Positions 8,360-17,770 of a stretch of DNA of 64,000 nt are shown here, piece after piece. The number at the start of each line of letters is the position of its first letter. Position 1 is the stretch's first letter. This stretch comes from Rubrivivax sp. (GTDB lineage Bacteria; Pseudomonadota; Gammaproteobacteria; Burkholderiales; Burkholderiaceae_C), in the NCBI GenBank assembly GCA_020852865.1, contig JADYZZ010000043.1, forward strand, positions 1 to 64,000, written 5' to 3'. The notes beneath the pieces were generated by a model. That model was not told the origin of the DNA. It saw nothing but the letters and a program-made list of their open reading frames with translations, and did no database searches. The position numbers were made by a program, and so were the translations under genes.

Positions 8360-8415
8360 CCCGACACGGCAGCGGCGCTGCCGCCGCCCGACACGGCAGC
8401 GGCGCTGCCGCAGCT
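8335..8415. repeat. three tandem 27-bp hairpin units filling the gap between two convergent genes
   Basis: Units at 8335-8361, 8362-8388 and 8389-8415 each begin CGACACGGCAGCGGCG and contain the palindrome CGGCAGC-GGC-GCTGCCG, a 7-bp stem with a 3-base loop. Unit 1 contains the TAG of the forward MFS gene; unit 3 ends on the first base of the reverse gene's stop codon. The array probably serves as a bidirectional terminator or transcript-end stabiliser. Confidence 0.9.
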
Positions 8416-9674
8416 CAATCGCCTGCGGCCCGCGCCGGCCCGCGCCACAGCACGCCAGCGAAGGCCAGCGCGGCGAAGATGCCACCGGCGGCAAACGTGG
8501 CCGCGGCGCCGAACTGCTGCCACAGCAGCCCTGCGAGCACGCTCGCCACCAGCATCGCCAGTCCGCTCACGAGGTTGAAGACGCCGAAGGCGCTGCCGCG
8601 CAGCGCCGCCGGCGCCGCGTCGGCCACCATGGCCGACAGCAGGCCCTGCGTCAGGCCCAGGTGCAGACCCCACAGCAGCACGCCGACGATCACCGCCGCC
8701 GGAGTTCGCGCCACCGCGAGCACCAGGTCGGCCAGCACCAGCAGCGCCAGCCCGGCGGCCAGCAGCGCGCGCCGATCCACCCGGTCGCCTAGCCGGCCGA
8801 AGGGGTAGGCGCTGAGCGCGTAGCTCGAGTTCATCGCCACCATCACCAGCGGCACCACGGCCAGCGCCATGCCCACGCCCTGCGCGCGCAGCACCAGGAA
8901 GGCTTCGGAGAAGCGGGCCAGCGTCAGCGCGGCGCCGACCGCCACCACCCACCAGTAGGCCGCGCCAAGCTGGCCGCGCCAGGTGCCGGCCAGTGGATTG
9001 ACGCGCGGGGTGGCGGACCCATCGGCGGCGGCTTCCGGCGCCGGCTCCCGGACGCCGAACTGCAGCAGGGCCACTGCCAGCAGCCCGGGCAGCAGGGCCC
9101 ACCAGAAGACGGCGCGCAAGTCGTCGTGCAGCGCCCACATCAGCGCCGCCGCGACCGCCGGGCCGACGAGCGCGCCCGCGGTGTCGAGCGCCTGACGCAG
9201 GCCGAAGGCGGCGCCACGCAGGCCCCGCGGCGCGAGGTCGGCCAGCAGCGCGTCGCGCGGCGCGCCGCGGATGCCCTTGCCGACGCGGTCGACAAAGCGT
9301 GCCGCCGTCACCACGCCCACGCCGGTGGCCAGCGCGAACGCGGGCTTGCTGAGCGCGCCGATGCCGTAGCCGAGCAGCGCCAGGCCCTTGCGGTGCCCGA
9401 GGCGGTCGCTCAGCACGCCCGAGAACACCTTGACGATGAGCGCCGTGGCCTCGGCGAGGCCTTCGATGAGCCCCACCGCCACCATGCTCGCGCCGAGCGT
9501 GCCGACGAGGAACAGCGGCAGCAGGCTGTGCACCATCTCGGACGAGACGTCCATCAGCAGGCTGACGAAGCCGAGCAGCCAGACGCCCGCAGGCAGGCGC
9601 GCGCCGCGGCTCGGGGCAAGGCCGGCAGCTCCGCGCACGGTGCCGCGTGCGCTCAGGCGGCGCGGCATGCCCAT
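8415..9674 (-). CDS. MFS transporter
   Basis: 419 aa, inner membrane, about 12 hydrophobic segments. The N-terminal block LLGFVSLLMDVSSEMVHSLLP and the loop SDRLGHRKGLALLGYG (motif A) match the MFS subgroup annotated as quinolone or small-molecule resistance permeases (YajR/YfcJ-like); the substrate is unknown. RFVDRVGKGIRGAPRDALLAD is a strongly conserved loop of this subgroup. It lies 67 bp downstream of fdsA on the same strand and may be co-transcribed, which would make formate or a related anion one possibility, but nothing in the protein shows that. Starts at 9674 or 9668 (both ATG) are possible. Confidence 0.85.
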   Translation of the reverse strand: MGMPRRLSARGTVRGAAGLAPSRGARLPAGVWLLGFVSLLMDVSSEMVHSLLPLFLVGTLGASMVAVGLIEGLAEATALIVKVFSGVLSDRLGHRKGLALLGYGIGALSKPAFALATGVGVVTAARFVDRVGKGIRGAPRDALLADLAPRGLRGAAFGLRQALDTAGALVGPAVAAALMWALHDDLRAVFWWALLPGLLAVALLQFGVREPAPEAAADGSATPRVNPLAGTWRGQLGAAYWWVVAVGAALTLARFSEAFLVLRAQGVGMALAVVPLVMVAMNSSYALSAYPFGRLGDRVDRRALLAAGLALLVLADLVLAVARTPAAVIVGVLLWGLHLGLTQGLLSAMVADAAPAALRGSAFGVFNLVSGLAMLVASVLAGLLWQQFGAAATFAAGGIFAALAFAGVLWRGPARAAGD

Positions 9675-9741
9675 CGACGCCCGCCACGGGCCGCTGCCGG
9701 CCCGCCGGACGGCAATGGGCTCCGGGCAACGAGCGGCGGCC

Positions 9742-12579
9742 TCATGCCGCGGCCGCCGCTGGCCGCAGCGGCGGCGTACCGCCTGCGCTCAGGTGCACCG
9801 CGCAGTACTTCAGCTCCGGGATCTTGCCCACCGGATCCAGCGCCGGATTCGTGAGCTCGTTGATCGCCGCTTCGGCCCAGCAAAAGGCGACGAAGACGGC
9901 GCCGCGCGGCATGCCCGCGTCGGCGCGCGCGTACAGGCTCACGCGGCCGCGGCGCGATGCGAGGGTGACGACGCCTCCCGGCGCGGCCCCCGCCGCGTCC
10001 AGCTCGAGCGGATGCAGCCAGGCCACCGGGTCGGGCTCGATGGCGTCGAGCATGGCCGCGCGGCGCGTCATGCTGCCGGTGTGCCAGTGCTCGAGCTGGC
10101 GCCCGGTGATCAGCACCAGCGGGTACTGGGCATCGGGTTGCTCGTCGGGCGGCACGATGTCGGCCGGCACGAAGCGCGCGCGTCCGTCGGCCGTGGGAAA
10201 GCGCTCGGTGAAGACCACCGGCTCGCCGGCGTCGCCCTCGTGCCGGCAGGGGAAGACGGCGGCGCCGTCGCGCTCGAGCCGCGTCCAGGCGATGCCGGCG
10301 ACGCTGGGCATGAGCCGGCGCATCTCCTCCCACACGCGCGCGGCGGCCGCGTCGCAGTCGGTGGGCGTGGCGCCGTAGCCGCTCCAGTCGAGATCGAACC
10401 AGCGCGCCAGCTCGGTGATGCACCACAGGTCCTGCCGCGCCTGGCCGGGCAGCGGCAGCGCACGGCGGCCCAGTTGCACCAGGCGGTCGGTGTTGGTGAA
10501 GCTGCCGGTCTTCTCTTGGTGCGCGCTGGCCGGCAGCACGATGTCGGCCAGGCAGGCCGTCTCGGTGAGGAACAGGTCCTGCACGACCAGCGTGTCGAGC
10601 GCGGCGAGTGCGGCGCGCGCATGGTTGGCATCCGGGTCGCTCATCGCGGGGTTCTCGCCCAGGATGTACATGCCCTTCACCTGGCCGGCGTCGATCGCGT
10701 GCATCACTTCGACCACGGTGAGCCCGGGCCGGGCGTCGAGCCGCTCCGGCGGCACGCCCCAGGCGGCGGCGAAACGTGCGCGCACCTCGGGCTCGGTGAC
10801 GCCTTGATAGTCGGGGTACATCATCGGGATCAGCCCGGCATCGCTCGCCCCTTGCACGTTGTTCTGGCCGCGCAGCGGGTGCAGCCCGGTGCCGGGGCGG
10901 CCGATCTGACCGGTGGCCAGCGCCAGCGCGATCAGGCAGCGCGCGTTGTCGGTGCCGTGCACATGCTGGCTCACGCCCATGCCCCAGAGGATCATGGCGG
11001 CACGGCTTTTCGCGTAGAGCCGGGCCACCGCGCGCACCGTGGCCGCCTCGACGCCGGTAAGCGGCGCCATCGCCTCCGGGCTGTAGCGGCGCACGCTGGC
11101 GACCAGAGCCTCCCAGCCGCCAGTGCGCGCGGCCACGAAGGCCGGGTCGGCGAGCCCTTCGTCGACGATCACATGCAGCAGCGCGTTGAGCAGCGCGACG
11201 TCGGTGCCCGGCCGGAACTGCAGGACATGCCGGGCATGCCGCGCGAGCTCGCCGCGGCGCGGATCCATGACGACCAGCCGGGTACCGGCGCGCACCGCGT
11301 TCTTGATCCAGGTCGCGGCCACCGGGTGGTTCACGGTCGGGTTGGCGCCGATCACGATCACCACCTCGGCGGCAGCAACGTCCAGCACCGGGTTGCTGAC
11401 CGCGCCCGAGCCGATGCCCTCGAGCAGCGCGGCCACGCTGCTGGCGTGGCACAGACGCGTGCAGTGGTCGACATTGTTGCTGCCGAAGCCCAGCCGAACG
11501 AGCTTCTGGAACAGGTAGGCCTCCTCGTTGCTGCCCTTGGCCGAACCGAAACCGGCCAGCGCGCGCGGGCCGTGCGCGTCGCGCAGCGCGCGCAGCCGGC
11601 GGCCGGCCAGCGCCAGCGCCTCGTCCCAGCTCGCTTCGCGGAACCAGGAGCGCGCCGTCGCCGCGTCCCTGGGGCCGTCGCCGCGCTTGGGCGCGTCGGC
11701 GCGGCGCACCAGCGGCACCTCCAGGCGCTCGGGGTGGCGCAGATGTTCGAAGCCGTAGCGGCCCTTGACGCACAGACGGCCCCGGTTGGCCGGACCGTCG
11801 CGGCCCTCGACGTACAGGATGCGCTCGTCCTTGATGTGGTAGGTGAGCTGGCAGCCGACGCCGCAGTACGGGCACACCGAGTGCACCGAGCGGTCGGGTT
11901 CGGGCAGGGCGGCGTCGCGCGCCGGCGCGAGGGCGCCGGTCGGGCAGGCCTGGACGCATTCGCCGCAACCCACGCAGCTCGAGGCGCCCATCGGATCCTC
12001 GAGGTCGAAGACGATGCGCTCGCCGGCGCCGCGCCCGGCGATGCCGATGACGTCGTTGCCCTGCTCGTCGCGGCAGGCACGCAGGCAGCGCGTGCACTGG
12101 ATGCAGGCGTCGAGGTGGACCGCGATCGCCGGGTGCGAGCGGTCGGCCGCCGGCTGCGCGCGCGGCGCGAAGCGCGGGGCGCCGAGCGCCAGGCGCCCGG
12201 CCCAGGCGTCGAGTTCGTTGGCGCGCGCGTGGCGCGCCTCGGGCATGTCGGCCTGCAGCAGCTCGAGCACGCGCTCTTGCGCGCGGCGGGCGCGTTCGCT
12301 CGCGCTGCTGACCTGCATGCCCGGCGTCGGGCGGCGACAGCAGGCCGCAGCCAGCGTGCGCTCGCCGTCGACCTCGACGACGCAGGCGCGGCAGTTGCCC
12401 ACGGGATCGAATCCCGGGCGCCAGCACAGGTGCGGGATCTCGATGCCGGCGCGCAGGGCGATCTCGAGCAGCGTCTCCTCGGCGTGCGCGGTGAACTCGC
12501 GGCCGTCGAGCGTGAAGGTCACCGGCGCCGGCTCGTCCCGGATGCGCCGCGCGCGTGCGGCCCGGCCCAGCGCGCTCAA
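9742..12579 (-). CDS. fdsA: NAD-dependent formate dehydrogenase, molybdenum-containing alpha subunit
   Basis: About 945 aa, cytoplasmic. It oxidises formate to CO2 at bis-MGD-molybdenum and passes electrons to the flavin subunit. Domains in order: a [2Fe-2S] NuoG-like N-terminus (CWRPGFDPVGNCRAC), then CIQCTRCLRACRDEQGND and CVGCGECVQACPTGAL [4Fe-4S] motifs, then the molybdopterin domain starting CPYCGVGCQLTYHIKDERI. The Mo ligand is cysteine, in DHCTRLCHASS (no selenocysteine). The C-terminal MGD-binding region includes LVLITGRQLEHWHTGSMTRR. No ATG is available at the N-terminus. TTG 12579, overlapping the fdsGB stop (TTGA) and preceded by AGGAG at 8-base spacing, is the best start. The usual fdsD and fdhD (fdsC) genes are absent nearby. 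Confidence 0.93.
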   Translation of the reverse strand: MSALGRAARARRIRDEPAPVTFTLDGREFTAHAEETLLEIALRAGIEIPHLCWRPGFDPVGNCRACVVEVDGERTLAAACCRRPTPGMQVSSASERARRAQERVLELLQADMPEARHARANELDAWAGRLALGAPRFAPRAQPAADRSHPAIAVHLDACIQCTRCLRACRDEQGNDVIGIAGRGAGERIVFDLEDPMGASSCVGCGECVQACPTGALAPARDAALPEPDRSVHSVCPYCGVGCQLTYHIKDERILYVEGRDGPANRGRLCVKGRYGFEHLRHPERLEVPLVRRADAPKRGDGPRDAATARSWFREASWDEALALAGRRLRALRDAHGPRALAGFGSAKGSNEEAYLFQKLVRLGFGSNNVDHCTRLCHASSVAALLEGIGSGAVSNPVLDVAAAEVVIVIGANPTVNHPVAATWIKNAVRAGTRLVVMDPRRGELARHARHVLQFRPGTDVALLNALLHVIVDEGLADPAFVAARTGGWEALVASVRRYSPEAMAPLTGVEAATVRAVARLYAKSRAAMILWGMGVSQHVHGTDNARCLIALALATGQIGRPGTGLHPLRGQNNVQGASDAGLIPMMYPDYQGVTEPEVRARFAAAWGVPPERLDARPGLTVVEVMHAIDAGQVKGMYILGENPAMSDPDANHARAALAALDTLVVQDLFLTETACLADIVLPASAHQEKTGSFTNTDRLVQLGRRALPLPGQARQDLWCITELARWFDLDWSGYGATPTDCDAAAARVWEEMRRLMPSVAGIAWTRLERDGAAVFPCRHEGDAGEPVVFTERFPTADGRARFVPADIVPPDEQPDAQYPLVLITGRQLEHWHTGSMTRRAAMLDAIEPDPVAWLHPLELDAAGAAPGGVVTLASRRGRVSLYARADAGMPRGAVFVAFCWAEAAINELTNPALDPVGKIPELKYCAVHLSAGGTPPLRPAAAAA

Positions 12580-14306
12580 GGTTCGAGCTCCTGCGCGAAC
12601 CAGCGCAGCACGCTGTCGGGTGCGTTGGGCGCCGACTGGCCCAGGCCGCAGATCGACGCGTCGCGCATCACCGCCGAGAGCTCGCCGAGCAGGGCGCGAT
12701 CCCAGCGGCTGTCCGCCATCAGGGCGCCGGCCTTGGCCGTGCCCACGCGGCAGGGCGTGCACTGGCCGCAGCTCTCGTGCGCGAAGAAGCGCATCAGGTT
12801 GCGCGCCGCGTCGCTGGCGCGGTCGTGCTGCGACAGCACGATCACGCCCGCGCTGCCGATGAAGCAGCCGTAGGGCTGCAGCGTGTCGAAGTCGAGCGGC
12901 AGATCCGCCAGCCGCGCCGGCAGGATGCCGCCGCTGGCGCCGCCGGGCAGATAGGCGTACAGCTCGTGGCCGGGCAGCATCCCGCCGCAGTATTCGTCGA
13001 CCAGCTCGCGCAGCGTGATGCCGGCCGGCGCGCGCTTCACGCCGGGCTCGCGCACGCGCCCGCTCACCGAGAAGCTGCGCAGGCCGCGTCGCCCGCGCCG
13101 CCCGTGACCGGCGAACCACTCGGGGCCGCGCTCGACAATCTCGCGCACCCAGTGCAGGGTCTCGAAGTTGTGTTCGAGCGTCGGCCGGCCGAACAGGCCG
13201 CGCTCGGCGATGTAGGGCGGGCGCAGGCGCGGCCAGCCGCGCCGGCCCTCGATCGACTCGAGCAGCGCCGATTCCTCGCCGCAGATGTAGGCGCCGGCGC
13301 CGCGCCGCAGCTCGATCGACGGCAGCGCGCCGGCCGGCGGGTCGGCCGCGAGCGCGGCGAGTTCGGCCTCGAGCATGGCGCGGCAACCGTGGTATTCGTC
13401 GCGCAGGTAGATCCAGATCGCCTCGATGCCCACCGCCCAGGCAGCGACGAGCGCGCCTTCGATGAAGCGGTGCGGATCGCGCTCGAGGTACCAGCGGTCC
13501 TTGAAGGTGCCGGGCTCGCCTTCGTCGAGATTGACGGCAAGATGGCGCGGCGCCGGCTGCGCGCGCACGATGCGCCACTTGCGCCCGACCGGGAAACCCG
13601 CTCCGCCCAGGCCGCGCAGCCCGGCGTGCTCGAGCAACGCGATCACTTCGTCGGCGCTGCGCCGGCCGGCCACGCAGTCGGCCAGCAGCGCATAGCCGCC
13701 GCCGGCGCGGTAGGCGCCGTACGCGACATGGCCGCTCACGACTTCGTCGCGCGCGCCGCACTGCACGGCCGCGGCCACCGACTCCACGCTCGCCGGCGCG
13801 ACCGCATGGCGGTGCACCAGCACGGCCGGCGCCGCCTCGCAGCGGCCCAGGCACGAGGCCGGCAGCACGCGCACCTCGCGCCCGAGCAGAGCCGGCAGCC
13901 GCGCCAGCAGCGCGTCGGCTCCGGCGAGCGCGCATGCCAGGCTCGTGCACACGCGCAGCGTGAGCGCCGGCGGCGGCGCTATGCGGCCGTCCGCATCCTC
14001 GCGCACGACGTCGAAGTGGTGGTAGAAGCTCGCCACTTCGTATACCTCGACCACGGCGAGGCCGAGCAGCGCCGCCAGCGCCACCAGGTGCGGCGCGCCG
14101 AGCTGGCCGGTGGCGTCCTGGATCCGGTGCAGCGCCTCGACGAGCCGGTCGCGGCGCCTGAGCTCGGTCGGCACCAGGGCGCGCACCTGCTCCAGCGCGG
14201 CGGCGTCGACGGCCCGGCCCTTGGGCCCCAGCCGCCGCGGGGCGCGCGGCTCGGCGGCAAGCGGTGCGGCAGGCGGCGTCGGCAAGCTGCGGGTCTCCCA
14301 GGACAT
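12576..14306 (-). CDS. fdsB: formate dehydrogenase fused gamma-beta subunit (NuoE-NuoF type)
   Basis: 576 aa. Residues about 30-190 form a NuoE/FdsG-like thioredoxin-fold domain with its [2Fe-2S] ligands, CTSLAC and ASCLGRC. The remainder is NuoF/FdsB-like: the FMN/NAD site (GLRGLGGAGFPVGRKW, NLDEGEPGTFKDR, GAGAYICGEESALLESIEG) and the [4Fe-4S] site CGQCTPC followed by a fourth cysteine in ICGLGQ. It takes electrons from FdsA and reduces NAD. In Cupriavidus-type systems FdsG and FdsB are separate proteins; here they are one chain, as seen in some other Burkholderiales. ATG 14306 is chosen; a GTG at 14348 is possible. Confidence 0.92.
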   Translation of the reverse strand: MSWETRSLPTPPAAPLAAEPRAPRRLGPKGRAVDAAALEQVRALVPTELRRRDRLVEALHRIQDATGQLGAPHLVALAALLGLAVVEVYEVASFYHHFDVVREDADGRIAPPPALTLRVCTSLACALAGADALLARLPALLGREVRVLPASCLGRCEAAPAVLVHRHAVAPASVESVAAAVQCGARDEVVSGHVAYGAYRAGGGYALLADCVAGRRSADEVIALLEHAGLRGLGGAGFPVGRKWRIVRAQPAPRHLAVNLDEGEPGTFKDRWYLERDPHRFIEGALVAAWAVGIEAIWIYLRDEYHGCRAMLEAELAALAADPPAGALPSIELRRGAGAYICGEESALLESIEGRRGWPRLRPPYIAERGLFGRPTLEHNFETLHWVREIVERGPEWFAGHGRRGRRGLRSFSVSGRVREPGVKRAPAGITLRELVDEYCGGMLPGHELYAYLPGGASGGILPARLADLPLDFDTLQPYGCFIGSAGVIVLSQHDRASDAARNLMRFFAHESCGQCTPCRVGTAKAGALMADSRWDRALLGELSAVMRDASICGLGQSAPNAPDSVLRWFAQELEP

Positions 14307-14372
14307 CAGGGCGGCAGGCCGCAAGTATGGCGCGCCGCCGCGCCGCACCGACGCGCCGCGTTGCGCCCCCGC

Positions 14373-15467
14373 TCAGGTCGCCTTGCTGACCGTGATGGTC
14401 GGGAACTTGGCGCTGAAGTCCTTGGCACGCGCGGCGATCTTTACGGCCACCTGACGCGCCACCGCCTTGTACAGGCCGGCGATCTCGCCCTCGGGATCGG
14501 CCACCACGGTCGGCCGGCCGCTGTCGGCCTGTTCGCGGATCTGCATCGCCAGGGGCAGCGCGCCCAGGTAGTCGACCCCGTACTGCGCCGCCATGCGCTT
14601 GCCGCCCTCGGCGCCGAAGATGTGCTCGACATGGCCGCAGTTGGAGCAGACGTGCACGGCCATGTTCTCGACGACGCCGAGGATCGGCACGCCGACCTTC
14701 TCGAACATCTTGAGGCCCTTGCGTGCATCGATGAGGGCGATGTCCTGCGGCGTGGTCACGATCACCGCGCCGGTGAGCGGCACGCGCTGGCTGAGGGTGA
14801 GTGCGATGTCGCCGGTGCCCGGCGGCATGTCGACGAGCAGGTAGTCGAGGTCGCGCCAGTTGGTCTGGCGCAGCAGTTGCTCGAGCGCCTGCGTGGCCAT
14901 CGGACCGCGCCAGATCATCGCCTGGTCGGGCTCGACCATGAAGCCGATCGAGATCACCTGCACGCCGTAGTTCTCGAGCGGCTCCATCGTCTTGCCGTCG
15001 CTGCTCTCGGGGTGGCCCTCGATGCCCATCATGGTCGGCTGGCTCGGGCCGTAGATGTCGGCGTCGAGGATGCCGACGCTGGCGCCCTCGGCGGCCAGCG
15101 CCAGCGCCAGGTTGACCGTCGTCGTGCTCTTGCCGACGCCGCCCTTGCCCGAGGCGACGGCGACGACATTCTTCACGCCCGGCAGCAGCTGCACGCCGCG
15201 CTGCACCGAGTGGCTGGTGATGCGCGAGGCGATCGAGACGCTGACGTTGCCGACGCCCGGCACCGTGCGCGCCGCCGCCACCAGCGCCGAGCGCAGCGCG
15301 GCGTGCTGGCTCCGGGCCGGGTAGCCGAGCTCGACGTCGAACGTGACGTCGCCGCCCTCGATGCGCAGGTTCCGGATGCACTTGGCGGCAACCAGGTCCT
15401 TGCCGGTGTTGGGGTCGACGACGCTGGCAAGCGCAGCGAGCATTGCGCTTTCGGTGACGGTGGACAT
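14373..15467 (-). CDS. apbC: iron-sulfur cluster carrier protein ApbC/Mrp
   Basis: 364 aa. The N-terminal MIP18-like domain (VVDPNTGKDLV, about residues 16-26) precedes a ParA/Mrp P-loop ATPase: deviant Walker A SGKGGVGKST near 107, switch DADIYGPSQP near 136 and Walker-B-like LLVDMPPGTGD near 213. The CSNC motif (VCSNCGH, about residue 276) is the cluster-binding pair. It carries and transfers [4Fe-4S] clusters in the cytoplasm. It is divergent from metG, a very common proteobacterial arrangement. ATG 15467 puts the family N-terminus in place. Confidence 0.96.
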   Translation of the reverse strand: MSTVTESAMLAALASVVDPNTGKDLVAAKCIRNLRIEGGDVTFDVELGYPARSQHAALRSALVAAARTVPGVGNVSVSIASRITSHSVQRGVQLLPGVKNVVAVASGKGGVGKSTTTVNLALALAAEGASVGILDADIYGPSQPTMMGIEGHPESSDGKTMEPLENYGVQVISIGFMVEPDQAMIWRGPMATQALEQLLRQTNWRDLDYLLVDMPPGTGDIALTLSQRVPLTGAVIVTTPQDIALIDARKGLKMFEKVGVPILGVVENMAVHVCSNCGHVEHIFGAEGGKRMAAQYGVDYLGALPLAMQIREQADSGRPTVVADPEGEIAGLYKAVARQVAVKIAARAKDFSAKFPTITVSKAT

Positions 15468-15570
15468 GCGGGCGGCTCTCCGTGGCCTCGGGGGTCTTGG
15501 GGGTGGGCGCCGCGAGCGGCGCAACGGGGCAGTCTAGCCGAGCGCCGATGTCCCTGAAGGCATGGGTACC

Positions 15571-15576
15571 TAGAAT
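15571..15576 (+). promoter_or_regulatory. candidate -10 TAGAAT for metG, probably leaderless
   Basis: TAGAAT ends 8 bp before the metG ATG (15585), so transcription from it would start at or next to the start codon. No Shine-Dalgarno is seen and no good -35 box is recognised. Confidence 0.4.
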
Positions 15577-15584
15577 CGGCGGCC

Positions 15585-17657
15585 ATGACCCGCAAGCTCT
15601 TCGTCACCACTGCGCTGCCCTACGCCAACGGGCCGTTCCACATCGGCCACATCATGGAGTACATCCAGGCCGACATCTGGGTGCGGCTGCAGCGCATGCT
15701 CGGGCACGAGGTGCACTTCGTCTGCGCCGACGACGCGCACGGCGCACCGATCATGATCGCCGCCGAGAAGGCCGGCCGGACGCCGCAGCAGTTCGTCGCC
15801 GAGGTGGCGGCCGGGCGCGCGCAGTACCTCGCGGGCTTCCACATCTCGTTCGACCACTGGCACAGCACCGACGCCCCCGAGAACCACGAGCTCGCGCGCA
15901 GCATCTACCTGGGGCTGCGCGCCAACGGGCTGATCGACCGGCGCACGATCGAGCAGTTCTACGACCCCGACAAGGGCATGTTCCTGCCCGACCGCTTCAT
16001 CAAGGGCGAATGCCCGCGCTGCGGCGCCAAGGATCAGTACGGCGACAACTGCGAGGTCTGCGGCGCCGTCTACCAGCCCACCGAGCTGAAGCACCCCTAT
16101 TCGGCGCTTTCGGGCGCGACGCCGGTGCTCAGGAGCAGCGAGCACTTCTTCTTCCGCCTGTCCGATCCGCGCTGCGTCGCCTTCCTCGAGCAATGGACCC
16201 AGGACGGGCGGCTGCAGCCCGAGGTGGCGAACAAGGTGCGCGAGTGGTTCCAGACCGGGCCCGACGGCCGCGCCCTGCTCGGCGATTGGGACATCAGCCG
16301 CGACGCGCCCTACTTCGGCATCGAGATCCCCGACGCCCCGGGCAAGTATTTCTACGTCTGGCTCGACGCGCCGATCGGCTATCTCGCCAGCCTGAAGGCG
16401 TGGTTCACGCAGAACGGGCGCGACGTCGACGCCTACCTGGCCGATCCGGCAGTCGAGCAGATCCACTTCATCGGCAAGGACATCGTCACCTTCCACACCC
16501 TGTTCTGGCCGGCCACGCTGCACTTCAGCGGCCGCAAGGTGCCCGACCGCGTGTGGGTGCACGGCCACCTCACGGTGAGCGGCGAGAAGATGAGCAAGAG
16601 CCGCGGCACCGGCATCAGCCCGCTGCGCTACCTCGAGCTGGGGATGAACGCCGAGTGGCTGCGCTACTACATCGCGGCCAAGCTCAACGCGCGCGTCGAG
16701 GACCTCGACTTCAACCCCGAGGACTTCGTCGCGCGCGTCAACAGCGATCTGGTCGGCAAGTACGTCAATATCGCCAGCCGCGCCGCCGGCTTCCTCGCCA
16801 AGCGCTTCGACGGCCGCCTCTCGGGCGACGTCGGCGTCGAGGGCCGCGTCCTGCTCGACAGCCTGCGTGCGCAGCGCGACGCCGTGCGCAGCCTGTACGA
16901 AGAGCGCGAGTACGGCAAGGCGCTGCGCGAGGTGATGCTGCTGGCCGACCGCGTGAACGAGTACGTCGACCGCGGCAAGCCCTGGGAGCTGGCCAAGCAG
17001 CCCGGCATGGACGCCGCGCTGCACGACTTGTGCAGCGTGTGCATCGAGGCCTTCCGCCTGCTCACGATCTACCTCAAGCCGGTGCTGCCGGCGCTGGCCG
17101 CGCAGGTGGAGGCCTTCCTGCACATCGAGCCGCTGGCCTGGGCCGACGCGGCGCGCGCGCTCGGAGCGCACCGCATCGGCGCCTACCGGCACCTGATGCA
17201 GCGCGTCGACGCCGCGATGCTCGACGCCCTGTTCGAGCCGCCGGCGCCGGCCGCGGCCGACACGCCGGCCCTGCCCGGAGGCGAGGCGCTGGCCGAGGAA
17301 ATCGGCATGGCCGAATTCGCGCGCGTCGACCTGCGCGCGGCGCGCGTCGTCGCCGCCGAGCGCGTGCCGGGCAGCACCAAGCTGCTGCGCCTGACGCTCG
17401 ACGCCGGCGAAGGCGCCGACGCCGAGGGCCGGCCGCGGCTGCGCAACGTCTTCAGCGGCATCGCGGGCGCCTACGCGCCGGAGCAGCTCGTAGGCAAGCT
17501 CGTGGTGCTGGTGGCCAACCTGGCGCCGCGCCAGATGAAGTTCGGACTGAGCGAAGGCATGGTGCTGACCGCCGGCCACGCCGACGGCAAGGCCCACCCC
17601 GGCCTGTACCTGCTCGAGCCGGCGCCCGGCGCGCTGCCGGGCCTGCGCGTACGCTGA
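15585..17657 (+). CDS. metG: methionyl-tRNA synthetase
   Basis: 690 aa, full length. Class I synthetase charging tRNA-Met. The HIGH motif is [10 protein letters not shown] at about residues 18-27, a zinc-knob [17 protein letters not shown] lies near 145, and KMSKS ([10 protein letters not shown]) lies near 335. A C-terminal tRNA-binding (EMAP/Trbp111-like) domain from about residue 580 contains [14 protein letters not shown] and ends [10 protein letters not shown], the dimerising module of beta/gamma MetRS. ATG 15585 starts [16 protein letters not shown], the conserved N-terminus. Confidence 0.98.
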   Translation: MTRKLFVTTALPYANGPFHIGHIMEYIQADIWVRLQRMLGHEVHFVCADDAHGAPIMIAAEKAGRTPQQFVAEVAAGRAQYLAGFHISFDHWHSTDAPENHELARSIYLGLRANGLIDRRTIEQFYDPDKGMFLPDRFIKGECPRCGAKDQYGDNCEVCGAVYQPTELKHPYSALSGATPVLRSSEHFFFRLSDPRCVAFLEQWTQDGRLQPEVANKVREWFQTGPDGRALLGDWDISRDAPYFGIEIPDAPGKYFYVWLDAPIGYLASLKAWFTQNGRDVDAYLADPAVEQIHFIGKDIVTFHTLFWPATLHFSGRKVPDRVWVHGHLTVSGEKMSKSRGTGISPLRYLELGMNAEWLRYYIAAKLNARVEDLDFNPEDFVARVNSDLVGKYVNIASRAAGFLAKRFDGRLSGDVGVEGRVLLDSLRAQRDAVRSLYEEREYGKALREVMLLADRVNEYVDRGKPWELAKQPGMDAALHDLCSVCIEAFRLLTIYLKPVLPALAAQVEAFLHIEPLAWADAARALGAHRIGAYRHLMQRVDAAMLDALFEPPAPAAADTPALPGGEALAEEIGMAEFARVDLRAARVVAAERVPGSTKLLRLTLDAGEGADAEGRPRLRNVFSGIAGAYAPEQLVGKLVVLVANLAPRQMKFGLSEGMVLTAGHADGKAHPGLYLLEPAPGALPGLRVR

Positions 17658-17770
17658 GCGTCGGGCGGCGGCGGCCACCGCATGCGCGGCCACGAGCGCT
17701 GCGACGAACGAGCCGGCGCCAGCGCGGTCGGGCCTCCCAGCGCCGCGGCCGGCACGCAGCGCGACGCGAT

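Noticed and set aside
9742..15381. 1879-codon open frame on the minus strand
   Set aside because: Only its 3' half is fdsA. The upstream part is an Arg/Ala/Gly-rich shadow of fdsGB and apbC, open because of the high GC content.
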